From Pyrus communis (Eukaryota > Streptophyta > Magnoliopsida > Rosales > Rosaceae): a DNA stretch of 64,000 bases. A program made the position numbers and the translations under genes. The DNA lies in assembly GCF_963583255.1 (NCBI RefSeq), contig NC_084813.1, positions 20,578,002-20,642,001 on the forward strand, written 5' to 3'. Below, in pieces: positions 1 to 10,029 of the stretch (position 1 is the stretch's first letter; every line of letters starts with the position of its first letter). The notes under the pieces were generated by a model. It was not told where the DNA came from, did not search any database, and was given only the letters and a program-made list of their open reading frames with translations.

Positions 1-3000
1 GAGGAAGTTAACGTAGGCACGGCCGAGGATCCTCGAACATTGTTTATTAGCGCGTTACTCCCACCGTCCATGAAGGTCGAACTACGGAAGTTACTCCACG
101 AATTTAAAGATTGCTTTGCGTGGAGCTATCATGAAATGCCCGGCCTCGACCGAAACCTTGTAGAGCATGAGCTACGCATCAAGGAGGGGTGTAAACCTTT
201 TCGACAGCCTCCTCGACGATTTTCGAACGAGGTACAGCTCGGCATTAAGGAAGAATTAGTTCGGCTTCTGAAAGCCGGATTTATTAGGACCGCACGGTAT
301 GTCGAATGGTTGGCCAATATCGTCCCCGTGTTAAAGAAAAGCGGTGCCCTTCGCATTTGCATCGATTTCCGTAATCTAAATCTGGCTACTCCCAAGGACG
401 AGTATACAATGCCGATTTCAGATTTATTAATTGATGCCGCAGCTAATCATGAACTGCTCTCTTTTATGGACGGTCATGCGGGTTATAACCAGATTTTCAT
501 CGCCGAAGCTGACGTCCACAAGACGGCTTTCCGATGCCCGGGGGCACTTGGTACTTATGAATGGGTCGTCATGCCTTTCGGCCTCAAGAATGCCGGCGCC
601 ACATACCAACGAGCCATGAATATGATCTTCCACGACTTAATCGGTACAATCGTCGAAGTTTATATCGATGATGTGGTCGTGAAATCCAAACGTCGTCAAA
701 CACATCTGGACGACCTGAGGCAAGCGTTCCTTCGCATGCGCAAGAACAAGCTCAAGATGAACCCGGCCAAGTGTGCTTTCGGTGTTTCGGCCGGTAATTT
801 CCTAGGATTTTTAGTGCACCACCGCGGTATCGAAGTCGACGAAAATAAAGCTCGCGCCATCATTAGCGCCCCACCACCAACGACAAAGAAGCAGCTCCAG
901 TCGTTACTCGGGCAGATAAATTTCCTCCGTCGCTTCATCGCCAATTCGGCGGGTAAGATGAAGGCATTCTCTACGCTCTTGAAACTTAAGGATACCGACA
1001 AATTTGAATGGCGCGAAGAACATCAAATGGCATTTACACAAATCAAGGTGGCTCTTTCAACCCCACCCGTGCTCGTTCCACCATGTCGCAACAAACCCTT
1101 GAAATTATACATTTCGGCAGCTACTGAATCCATTGGTTGTCTCCTCGCTCAAGACAACAATGGAGGGCGTGAACAAGCGATCTTTTATCTTAGCCGAAAT
1201 CTGAATTCACCAGAGCTCAATTACTCCCCTGTCGAAAAACTGTGCTTAGCTTTGTTTTTTGCTGCGTCCAAGCTTCGGCATTACATGCTCCCATCAGTAA
1301 CGCAGGTCATCGCCCAAACAGACGTAATTCGGTACATGCTCACTCGGCCTATTGTCAAAGGCCGAATCGGGAAATGGACGCTCGCGTTATCCGAGTTCAG
1401 TCTTCAGTATGTACCCCAAAAGGCCGTCAAGGGGCAAGCTCTCGCCGATTTCTTGGCCCAACACCCTTCTCCTTATGGTTCTGAGGGAGACAACGTCGAT
1501 ATCGGTTTCATCACCACGCGCGATAGTCATTGGACTATGCATTTTGATGGTTCCAGCACTTCGACCTCGGCGGGTGTGGGAATTGCAATTCAATCGCCTG
1601 ACCACTGCCGATGGTATTTTTCCCTCAAGTTGGATTTCAGCTGCACCAATAATCAGGCCGAATATGAAGCCCTCATTATCGGCCTCCACGTTTTACACGA
1701 TCTACGGGCCTCCCGCGTTCTCGTCCTCGGTGATTCCGAACTGGTGATTAACCAGATAAACGGCCTGTTTCGTTGCATGAGTTGTACTTTAGCGCCCTAT
1801 CACATGGTCGCCACCTACCTGGCCGAGTCGTTCGAACGGATCACATTTGAACACATTTCACGCATCCACAACACAGACGCCGACGAACTCGCCCAGATCG
1901 CCTCCGGAGCACAACTCAAGGGGGGCAAGCTAGGCCGAATTGCAGTCACAAGTCTGCGCTCATACCCAGCCTTGATTAATCGGCAAACTCTCCAGCGCGC
2001 ACACGTAATACGCACAAGGGTAATGTCTCTCCCATCCTTACTAGAACGAGGAGATCCCGTGGAAATATGTGCTGTCGAAGTAGAACCAGATGATTGGAGA
2101 AGGACGATGTTACGATACCTCGATAACCCCAATGGGAAACATGACCGAAGAACGAAGGTCCACGCCACGAATTACGTGTCGTACCAAAATGAGTTATACC
2201 GCAAGGGCGAGGACGGGTTACTACTATTGTGCCTCGGCCCACAAGAAGCCACCCAAGTAATGGCCGAGGTACATGAAGGAATTTGTGGGGCACATCAGTC
2301 CGGACGAAAGATGCGTTGGTTGCTCCGACGACACGGTTATTTCTGGCCCAATATATTAAAAGATTGTATCGAATATGCACGGAGATGCGTCCCATGCCAA
2401 ATTCATGGACCTGTACAGAGAGCCCCGGCCGAATTACTACACTCGGTCACTAAACCTTGGCCGTTCAGGGGTTGGGCAATGGACGTAATTGGCAAAATCA
2501 CGCCATCATCAGGGGCAGCGAAACACGCGTGGATAATGGTAGCAACTGACTATTTCACCAAGTGGGTCGAGGCAAGGTCATACGCCGAATTAACTGCTAA
2601 AGAAGTATGCAACTTCGTAGAAGAGAATATTGTGACCAGATTCGGCGTGCCAGAAACGATCATAACTGATAATGGCACTATATTTACGGCCGATAGGTTT
2701 AGGGAATACGCGGCAAGTTTGAATATCCGACTGGAGCAATCTACGCCGTATTACCCACAGGCAAACGGGCAGGCCGAGGCAAGCAATAAAGTGTTGATCG
2801 GCATCCTTGAAAAAATGGTAAAAGAGAAACCAGGGTTGTGGCATTTGAAGTTAAATGAAGCATTATGGGCATACCGAACTTCACCCCGGTCGGCTACTGG
2901 AACCACTCCCTACGCGTTGACTTATGGACACGACGCTATGTTACCAGTCGAATTGAGTATAAGCTCGTTGCGAGTAATTGAGCAAAATGATTTGTGCAGT

Positions 3001-3357
3001 ATTGAATATAGTCAAGCGATGCGACAAGAGTTAGAAGACTTGGAAGAAAGTCGAATCGACGCGGGTAACTTGTTGATAGCACAAAAGAAAATTGCCGAGC
3101 GAGCATATAATCAGCGTGTAAGACAAAAAACGTTCGGCGAGGGAGAACTGGTTTGGCAAACTGTGTTGCCTGTTGGAATAAAAGACCCCAGATTTGGCAA
3201 GTGGTCGCCAAATTGGGAAGGGCCATTCATCGTTCACAAAGTCCTCGGCAAGGGGGCATATCATCTAAGAGATCGGACGGGTTCAGTTCACAAATTACCG
3301 ATTAATGGAAAGTTTTTAAAGAAGTACTATCCAATTACATGGGAAATGCAAGAGTAA
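1..3357 (+). CDS. Ty3/gypsy pol polyprotein, C-terminal part (RT, RNase H, archaeal RNase H, integrase)
   Basis: The frame is open from base 1; the apparent start at 40 is a TTG inside the frame, so the protein is truncated by the window edge. Counting from base 40: reverse transcriptase about residues 90-260 with YIDD at about 208; RT-linked RNase H about 345-460; archaeal-type RNase H about 497-625 with HFDG, AEYEAL, GDSELV and the DADELA aspartate; integrase HHCC zinc finger about 745-795 (H..H, CVPC); integrase DDE core with D near 814 (MDVIG), D near 876 (TDNG) and E near 911. A C-terminal GKWSPNWEGPF segment follows. The RT-linked RNase H reads YISAA where an Asp is expected, so it is probably inactive while the second RNase H keeps its catalytic residues. 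The frame is intact, with no internal stop, which argues for a fairly recent insertion. The protein copies and integrates the element in the nucleus. Confidence 0.93.
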   Translation, partial: EEVNVGTAEDPRTLFISALLPPSMKVELRKLLHEFKDCFAWSYHEMPGLDRNLVEHELRIKEGCKPFRQPPRRFSNEVQLGIKEELVRLLKAGFIRTARYVEWLANIVPVLKKSGALRICIDFRNLNLATPKDEYTMPISDLLIDAAANHELLSFMDGHAGYNQIFIAEADVHKTAFRCPGALGTYEWVVMPFGLKNAGATYQRAMNMIFHDLIGTIVEVYIDDVVVKSKRRQTHLDDLRQAFLRMRKNKLKMNPAKCAFGVSAGNFLGFLVHHRGIEVDENKARAIISAPPPTTKKQLQSLLGQINFLRRFIANSAGKMKAFSTLLKLKDTDKFEWREEHQMAFTQIKVALSTPPVLVPPCRNKPLKLYISAATESIGCLLAQDNNGGREQAIFYLSRNLNSPELNYSPVEKLCLALFFAASKLRHYMLPSVTQVIAQTDVIRYMLTRPIVKGRIGKWTLALSEFSLQYVPQKAVKGQALADFLAQHPSPYGSEGDNVDIGFITTRDSHWTMHFDGSSTSTSAGVGIAIQSPDHCRWYFSLKLDFSCTNNQAEYEALIIGLHVLHDLRASRVLVLGDSELVINQINGLFRCMSCTLAPYHMVATYLAESFERITFEHISRIHNTDADELAQIASGAQLKGGKLGRIAVTSLRSYPALINRQTLQRAHVIRTRVMSLPSLLERGDPVEICAVEVEPDDWRRTMLRYLDNPNGKHDRRTKVHATNYVSYQNELYRKGEDGLLLLCLGPQEATQVMAEVHEGICGAHQSGRKMRWLLRRHGYFWPNILKDCIEYARRCVPCQIHGPVQRAPAELLHSVTKPWPFRGWAMDVIGKITPSSGAAKHAWIMVATDYFTKWVEARSYAELTAKEVCNFVEENIVTRFGVPETIITDNGTIFTADRFREYAASLNIRLEQSTPYYPQANGQAEASNKVLIGILEKMVKEKPGLWHLKLNEALWAYRTSPRSATGTTPYALTYGHDAMLPVELSISSLRVIEQNDLCSIEYSQAMRQELEDLEESRIDAGNLLIAQKKIAERAYNQRVRQKTFGEGELVWQTVLPVGIKDPRFGKWSPNWEGPFIVHKVLGKGAYHLRDRTGSVHKLPINGKFLKKYYPITWEMQE

Positions 3358-3454
3358 GACCATTGTATTGAGAGCAAGACGACCATTGTATAGCAAAACG
3401 ACCATTGTATTGATAACAGAAAATCATTACAAGTACAAATACAATGATGAACTC

Positions 3455-6400
3455 CTAAGGGGTCGAGGGGAGGTAAGTCTCAAGGGCAGCTTTCAGCTCC
3501 AGCCACTTCGCCTCGCTCAAAATTATCTCAGCCTGCCGCGTTTTCTTGTTGCACTGCAGTTGCTGGATACGCCGTGCACCGGCAGCGAAGGCCGTCAGCC
3601 GAGACTTGTTAGCCTCGAAATCCTTCTCAAGCTCGGAAGCAGCAGCCGACCTTTGACGTTGAAGGTCAGAAATCTGACGCTGGAGGTCAGAGATCTGGAG
3701 ATCAAACTCGGTCAGCTTTGCTTTCTTTGCTTTGAAAGCCTCCATCTCTACTCGGCCAGCCTCATGCGCAACCTTGGCCACCTTCAAATCGTCCTCGGCC
3801 TGTAGGGCACGCTCAAAGATAAGAAAGTGTTGCCGAGTCCGCTCCAGGAGGTCGGTCAGGAAAGAGATGCCCTCCGGGCTCAGGTGACCACCGCTGGCAA
3901 GGTCATTAAGACACTCCCCAACAGAGTCAAGGCCCTTGCTCCGGAGAGCTTGGGAAGCAGTCAGAGATAGGACTTCGTGCAGCTTCACGAAGACTTCGGC
4001 GGGCGTGTCTTCTGCCGATTCGGCCGGAGCTGCAGAGGAGCCGACCTCCCCGGTCGTGCTTTGAAGCAGAGCGTCAAGTTCCACTTCCCACGATGGCTGT
4101 GCGCATAAAAGGAAAATGTGAGGGAAAGTAAGGCGTGATATGGTGCATAAAGAAAAAGGGGATTGTTTTAGACCTGCTGAGAGGAGACTTCGGCCATGCC
4201 CTCTGGGTCATTGCTCGAACCCAGGGAGCTTAATGGCCGAGCCCAGTGCCTTAGACCGCTACGCAATTCACGCGGCCGATGGAGTTTATCTACATTTGAT
4301 GGCCACGACGGCGGCCAGGAAATATAGACAACGCCCCTCGGCGCGTAAAATTGCCGGTGAAATGAATGTTCAGGCACCTGACATTTAATATCGTTTCAAA
4401 AACAATGTCACAAAAACTCAAAACACAAAAGAAACAATACTTACAAAGGCCGAAGAGACTTCCTGTGGAGGAATGGGAGGGTCTTCGTCCTGCGGGTGGA
4501 TCGGTGACTCAGCCGTGGCCTCAGGATCGACCATGGGTCTCTTGCCAAGTTCCGCCGCAGTAGGACGTGGTCGAGCGGTCACCTCGACTACAGGAGGAGG
4601 ATGGACAGGAGGAGAGTTTCGCTGGTCGACGGCGGCGTTGCAGCGGGACTTCGTCACTCTCGCTCTCGACATCCTGAACAAAAAGAGAACAGTTAGCATT
4701 ACGATCAGAAACCTAAGGAAGCAAGTGAAAACAGAATTATACCTCCAAAACGACCGGTGGAGACAAGGGTGCCTCAGGTGCCGCGACCGACTCCGAAGCT
4801 AGAGCGGGTGCGGCGTTTGGATCTGCCGGGGAAACGGCTGGAGGATTCGAGGTTGGGGAGGCCGCGGCTGCCGGCACAGATGGAGAGCCGGCGGGAGCAG
4901 GCGTCCCAGTAGTATCACTGGGAACGACATGAATTTCCCGGTCGCCCTTCTTCGCCAATTTCTTGACACGTTTAGAAGGGCGAGGGGTCTCCTCCGCAGG
5001 CTCGGCCTCTCGGTGGGGGCGCTTGGAAGGCACCGATCGCTTGGTGACAAGGATTGCCTTCTTGGGCACTAGCTTCTTCGCCTTTGGCACCGCAGCGACT
5101 ACTTCGACCGCCTTCGACCCACGACCCCCTGGAGCAAAGTAATTAATAACAGGGACGAGAAATAGAACAAAAGGAGGAAAGAAACGGAAATACTACCTTG
5201 GGCCGACTCCTTAGGGTGAGTCGAGGATGCTGATCTGGGCCGATCGCCGAAGATTTTCTTTACCAGATCTTCGGCCGGGGCGCCGAAGAAGTCTCCGGTA
5301 TATTCCTCCCACCAATCCCCGAAGGTGTCAGTTCCCAAAGACTCAGGAACCGTCGGCCGAAGCCGAAATTTCTTGCACTTCTCCTGGAACTCCTGGTCTG
5401 ACGTCTTGCATTCCCTTTCAGAGGAACCAGTAAGACGTCCCCGACTTAGGAGCGACCGAGAGGCGAGCAGGGGGACTGGACAGCCTTGAAGATAGCCGAG
5501 CTGCCGGGCGAGAAAATGAGGGTGATAAACCTCCCAGCTGGCTCGGCGAGCATCGCAACCAAGAGGAAGGTCGCGAGCCAAGACAAACGACCCCCAGCGC
5601 TGGCGGATGCCCGCATCCTCAGATTCGGCCCATGCTGCCGTAGGGAGTCTAAGCGAGGATGGGTACTCCTGGCGCCGACACACCAAGAACTCGTCATCCG
5701 AGAGGACGTCGAGGCTGAGGAAGTGTTTGAAAACCTCGGCTGCCCGGTGAGGTGGCGCTGGTCGAGAGGCCAGTTGAAGGCCGAGGGCGGCCGTTCGCTG
5801 GAAGGCAGGAACCTCCGGTCGAAGGGTGGAGAAGTAGACCTGCAACCAGAGTTGGAACACCCAGAGGGGTCCGTTCTGGTGCGGGTCGATCTTGCCAATG
5901 GTCGCCTCGGCCAGGCAGCGGTAGAGGTTGGCAAGGATGGCTGGACTGAGCGCCAGCAAGCGACCATTAGCCAGTGCCTGGGCCACCGGCATATTCTCCA
6001 CCAGGCATTTATTTGACCTGGTACAACAGATGAATTTGTTGTACCAGTAGAAGAGGAAGGCCTCGTGCTCTCCCTTCCTAAGACCTTCTTCGCCTCGGCC
6101 GGCGAAATGAAGAATGAGCGTGTTATAGTTGAAGAAATTCTTGTGCAGCTTCTGAACTTCTTCCCTTGAGGGCTCCCGGTCGTCCCGGCTTAGCGTCTCG
6201 ACGGCCCTTTCGTCGAATAGTGCCTTCAGGTCGAGAGGAGAAGGGTATCCGGAAAGGGCAGCGTCAATAGGAAGGCCGGTCGGGGAAGTCCCAAGGATGG
6301 CCGAGACGTCAAGGATTGTGGGGCCGAGTGGGCCGAAAGGCAGGATCATGGTGTTGGTGGCCGAACACCATAGACTCAGGGCCGCCATAAGCAGCTCCTT

Positions 6401-6769
6401 ATCCATGGCGACCTCCATGGTCGACAGGATGATGGCATCATAAATACCCAAAGCCTTCCATTCCTTGGAGAAGAATGTGCTCATCCGGTCGACCCAGGCA
6501 GCCCAAGCCGCAGTAGTCGACGGCCAGGCTCCCTGAGGCCGCGCCAGAGTCCATTTCGACCAGTCGAACCCCTGCAGCAGGGGTGTTAGGCACTGTTCCT
6601 TGAGCAGGTTAGTGACAGACGACGGCACTGTGTCTCTGAAAAGGGGACCCAGAATTTGGTGGGTCGTGGCCATGTCTTCTTCAAATCGTAGCGTCTTGAC
6701 GGCGCTCCGGTCAACGAAATCTTTGCACTTGTTGATCTCATCAGAGAACTTTGAAATGAAGGAGGCCAT
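3455..6769 (-). CDS. Antisense spliced gene of the Tat element: plant mobile domain protein with coiled coil
   Basis: It lies between pol and the 3' LTR, on the opposite strand to pol. Proposed exons: 6769-5197 (first ATG at 6769; the frame is open a little further upstream only from a TTG), 5128-4743, 4673-4445 and 4096-3455, each bounded by GT/AG. Exon 1 encodes the aminotransferase-like plant mobile domain (PMD), recognised by the GFDWSKW, WVDRM, LPFGPLGPTILD and NFFNYNTLILHFAGRG blocks. Exon 2 is rich in K/R, A and P (PKAKKLVPKKA, KRVKKLAKK; nuclear-localisation-like). Exon 4 has heptad-like segments (DLQISDLQRQISDLQRQ), predicting a coiled coil. Exons 1-2 and 3-4 join in frame. Joining 2 to 3 with the best sites leaves a one-base frame conflict, so either a site is wrong or the copy carries a frameshift. 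A TATA box stands about 135 bp upstream. Extra PMD genes in antisense are described for Tat elements; their function is unknown. Confidence 0.7.
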
Positions 6770-6904
6770 TTGTGGAGAAGTGATGTTTCTGGAAAAAGAA
6801 GGTATTGCAGAAGAACTGGAAGGTTTGATTTGAACGAACAAGGATGAGGAATTTGAGATTTTAGAATTTCTGAAAGCGTAAAAGGCAAATGGCAGAAATA
6901 TGGG

Positions 6905-6912
6905 TATTTATA
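6905..6912 (-). promoter_or_regulatory. TATA box of the antisense PMD gene
   Basis: On the - strand the sequence reads CTATAAATAC. It lies about 135 bp upstream of the first ATG (6769), which leaves room for a leader of roughly 100 bases. This suggests that the antisense gene is transcribed from its own promoter and not from an LTR. Confidence 0.5.
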
Positions 6913-7314
6913 GGCCTTTCAGGATGAATATCAAACGTCTGGGATTCAAAAGGCACTGGTTCAAATTGGGGGGAAATTTAACCGGGAAAGGCTCAATCAT
7001 TTCGGATATTTTGGGAAACTGCGAAGAGGGGATCGAGGAGTCGAAAATCCAGGACGCACGATTGCGTGCGACGCCAGTTTTAAGGCATTAATAAGGATGA
7101 GACGTTTCAGTTAGCGCACGGTTTCGAGGCCCACGATTGAAAGTTTTAAGAGCGGCGGAGAATCGACACGTGGCCACGCTTTGGGGGCAGCAAGAAAAGT
7201 GCAATCATGCTTCATAAATGCACAGGAATAACGGTCATTAAGTTCAAAAAAGCAATAAACGTTTTCGCTTCTTCAAGGTCGAGGCCCGACCAAGAGCTAA
7301 CAGTCGGCGACCTC

Positions 7315-7330
7315 AGAAGCGAGGGGGCAA
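7315..7330 (+). other. Polypurine tract of the Tat element
   Basis: A purine-rich stretch (AGAAGCGAGGGGGCAA) directly abuts the TG that opens the 3' LTR. This is the expected plus-strand primer site, and it fixes the LTR start at 7331. The rest of 6913-7314 shows no further gene. Confidence 0.7.
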
Positions 7331-7643
7331 TGTTTGGGCCCGAAATATTATTGCTGGGCCGAGCAGCAGGATGTGCTCGGCCCAAGGAGATGATAAATAC
7401 TATGGGCCGAATAATAAGGCCCGGGCCAGCTGGCAGGGTCGGCCAAATCCCATCAGAGGTAATCCGGATAAATAGAAAGGTCGAGGAAACCTGATGCAAT
7501 TAGGATTCTCGACCAGCAAGGAATGAAGTCCCGAAAAGAAGGAAAATTCAGAATCCCAGTAGGAGTAGGATTGTTCGAGGAAGAGGCGAATTGGGAAAAG
7601 GACTCCCGATCCAAATCGGAGTCAGATTCAAGGAATGGGGGAC

Positions 7644-7651
7644 TATAAATA
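7644..7651 (+). promoter_or_regulatory. TATA box in the Tat 3' LTR
   Basis: TATAAATA in the U3 part of the LTR, preceded by a G-rich stretch. In this 3' copy it could drive readout transcription into the broken TMEM97-like copy 1 downstream. Confidence 0.55.
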
Positions 7652-7758
7652 CAAGAAATCATGCAACAGAAAAGGAGCTTCAACTCAGCATACAATTGCC
7701 CTGCGCAAAACCTCTCAATCACCTTGAGATTTTTCCTTTTCTTTTTCCTGCCGACACA

Positions 7759-7883
7759 CCTTCAGTTTGGATAAACAGCACTGTGGAAGCAACCGGCGAG
7801 CACCTTCAGTTTGGATAAACAGCACTGCTGCCGCAGGATCAGCCGACCAAGAAGCATCTTCAGTTTGGATAAACAGCACTGCG
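7759..7883 (+). repeat. Triplicated 24-bp motif in the LTR
   Basis: The motif TTCAGTTTGGATAAACAGCA (followed by CTG) occurs three times, starting at 7761, 7805 and 7859, spaced 44 and 54 bp apart with unrelated spacers. It lies just downstream of the predicted transcription start, in the R/U5 part of the LTR. Its function is unknown. Confidence 0.85.
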
Positions 7884-8452
7884 TCGAGGCCGACCGATTA
7901 TCTATCCAAGTCTCGGTCGAGGAAGGTTTTCGAACCTTTGTTGGCAGAGGTCACCTTACTAAGCTTTCTCGGCATAGTTAGGTGTTACGAATTACATTGC
8001 TCGGCGTACTGGTTGCCGAGTGGTTTTATGATTGGATACTCACAGGTGAGTTTCAGGGTTCGGCATTCCGACGGCCGAACTACGTTTACCATCAAGACAT
8101 ATATCACGTTCGAGTACCTGTGCCCATACACCTTGGTCTCGATTCGACGTGCTTATACTCTCACGAATATAATCACAGTGACCGAATCGGGCTCCGACGA
8201 TTATTGAACTCCGCAGAATTGGCAGCCTTGTCTTCAGGCTGTAGAACTCAGAGACCGAGAGCGTTCCTTCCTCGGTCGCAATCGCAAGATACAGAAGTCA
8301 ACGACGCGCTCCAAGCGATATCAACAAATTGTACTCCTCGGCCGAGCTCGGCCGACGAGTTGGCACGCCCCGCATTCAACCGAAGGACGTAGTTAGCTTA
8401 CTAGTTGCTCGGCCTGCGCGCCACGTAGGTCTTGTAATTATTAGGGTCAACA

Positions 8453-9480
8453 GGTTGCCAACTCGTATGGGATTTGCTTTGCTAAGCCTTGGTACAAAAC
8501 CTCCTGCTTGGCGCCTCTTTCCTCACAACCATGGTAACTCTCCTCTCTCATTTCTTGGTTGGTTGAGATTTTGTTTTCTTAGAAAGGCAGTCTAAACTAA
8601 ATTAATCTAAATTATACAGAAAAAATTCGAGTGAGAGTACATTATTCTAGCTAGTTTAGCTACCTGCTTCTCTACTTTCTTTGTTGAGAGTTAGATTGGT
8701 TTTGATCATTAAGGGTGCGAGCGTGAGGAAAAATTATGGGTCCAGTATCTGGACATGTGTCTGTGTGGTCGAGACACAATAAAGTTCACGTACCTGAGGC
8801 CCACCACTACTCCATGTAATAATCCTACACTCTCTCACATCACCATCCATGGCCCACTCCCTCCAAATTCTGGATGAAAAAAGTTTGTCAAGCATGTATT
8901 GACATTTTTTGTTCGTAAGTTATGAAACAAGTGACAAAGAATACACATATGGTAAAAAGAGTTTTTTTATTTTTTATTTTTTTTACATTTGAATAATGCT
9001 ATTTGTAGTTCTATGACCACATTTACGAACCCTAAAACACACTTGTATTAGAGAAATAATTAACAATGTGCTCAATAAATGTGGTTGAAATAGATGAAAA
9101 AGATGGAGGAGAGCAAATGGGGCTTATCTGGCCTTTTTTTTTCTTGAACTCCTCCTAGAATTAGAGCTGACTAACAAAGGAACTTTAAAAGTTAATTTTT
9201 TTAACTTGTATGAGCTGATAATTGCAAAATATTCCTTAGTTTCTTCAACTTGTTAAATATTTTCTGGCATGCTGAAAATTGCAGGGCAATTTATTACCGG
9301 AGTTGTTACTTATTATGGTCCGGCAAGGCATCTAATAAAATGTTGATTTTGTACTACCCTGCTATGGGGTTTGCTGTGCTCACCATACTGCGCGGGCTGC
9401 TCCCACCGCCCGCCACCACCACTTCCACCAACGGCGAAGGAACAACCAAAAGAACCACCCCAGCAAAGAAAATAATTTAG
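8453..9480 (+). pseudogene. TMEM97/sigma-2-receptor-like gene, copy 1, truncated by retrotransposon insertion
   Basis: 8453-8533 matches the last ~80 bp of exon 1 of the neighbouring copies (same ATG|GT donor at 8533/8534). An intron covers 8534-9284 and exon 2 is 9285-9480. All of exon 1 upstream of the VANLYG segment is replaced by the Tat LTR. Exon 2 carries a 7-bp insertion (CTTATTA type duplication) after PELL, which shifts the frame compared with copy 2. Past that point it encodes SGKASNKM..LYYPAMGFAVLTILRGLLPP and ends in KKII, which would be a dilysine-type ER retrieval signal. It is closest to copy 2. It cannot make a normal protein. Confidence 0.85.
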
Positions 9481-9574
9481 AACTCAAATCTTTTATCCTT
9501 TCTTCTTCTTTTTTTTTTCCTGTGAACTTTACAATTTTTTTGCAATTCTGCTATGTTGATGTTATAGGCTGTTA

Positions 9575-10015
9575 TGTAAGAATATGAGTATGAGATAAAG
9601 AAGTTTTGAGAACAGTTAAAGGTATTCAATTAGAGATGGAAAGTCCTATTGATAAGAGGAGTGCTGATCCTTTACAGTAAAGGATTTTGGTTAGCATACG
9701 GAAAACAAGAGGTGGTTTCCAATTAGGATTTTGATAGGGAATCCTGTCTTGGAAAAGTCTATATGTATATATATAGTGGCCTCTCTTCTCACAGAAAAAT
9801 GCTCATACTGGACCATAACCTATCTGTGAGTCGAGCTCTTAATATTCTGTAAGAGAACAGAAGGTTCACTGGATTGCTGCGATGGCTTCAAGTGCGGGTG
9901 TTGCTGCAGGTATGATTCACTTTCTGGTTTGTAATGTGCATATATCTGGATTAGTCCTTTTGTGTTTGTAGTTCATGTTTTGGTCTTGGTGACTGGTTGC
10001 TAGATAAATCTTACA
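9575..10015 (+). repeat. 5' LTR of copia element I
   Basis: 441 bp, TGTAAGA...TCTTACA. It contains a TATATATATAG-type TATA region near 9765-9777. It is nearly identical to 15516-15961. Confidence 0.95.
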
Positions 10016-10017
10016 TG

Positions 10018-10029
10018 TGGTATCAGAGC
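10018..10029 (+). other. Primer binding site of copia element I
   Basis: TGGTATCAGAGC, complementary to the 3' end of initiator tRNA-Met. It starts two bases after the 5' LTR. Confidence 0.9.

Larger units (their letters stand above)
1..8452 (+). mobile_element. Ty3/gypsy LTR retrotransposon, Tat lineage, 5' part outside window
   Basis: The element runs off the left edge, so its 5' LTR, gag and protease are not visible. What is seen, in order, is pol on the + strand (1-3357), a spliced gene on the opposite strand (about 6769-3455), a polypurine tract (7315-7330) and the 3' LTR (7331-8452). A second, archaeal-type RNase H between the RT-linked RNase H and the integrase, plus an extra antisense gene between pol and the 3' LTR, are known marks of the Tat lineage (Ogre/Retand/TatIII-like elements). 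There is no chromodomain after the integrase. The right boundary is set by a TGTT...AACA LTR ending and by sequence homologous to TMEM97-like exon 1 starting directly after 8452. The target-site duplication cannot be tested because the left flank is missing. Confidence 0.9.
7331..8452 (+). repeat. 3' LTR of the Tat element
   Basis: The LTR is about 1122 bp. It begins TGTTTGGGCCC right after the polypurine tract and ends GGGTCAACA, an imperfect TGTT...AACA inverted ending. Sequence homologous to TMEM97-like exon 1 (GTTGCCAACT...) starts immediately afterwards. A TATAAATA box lies at 7644-7651, so U3 is about 345 bp and R should begin near 7675. Short open frames inside are not supported as genes. 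Confidence 0.8.

Noticed and set aside
129..3264. Many open frames on the - strand and in other + frames across gypsy pol
   Set aside because: They overlap the long pol frame, have no domain and follow its codon structure.
3368..6016. + strand frames at 3368-3805, 4140-4802 and 5486-6016
   Set aside because: Shadows of the antisense PMD gene's exons and introns.
7759..7883. CRISPR-like array because of regularly repeated motif with unique spacers
   Set aside because: Only three repeats, unequal spacing, inside a plant LTR.
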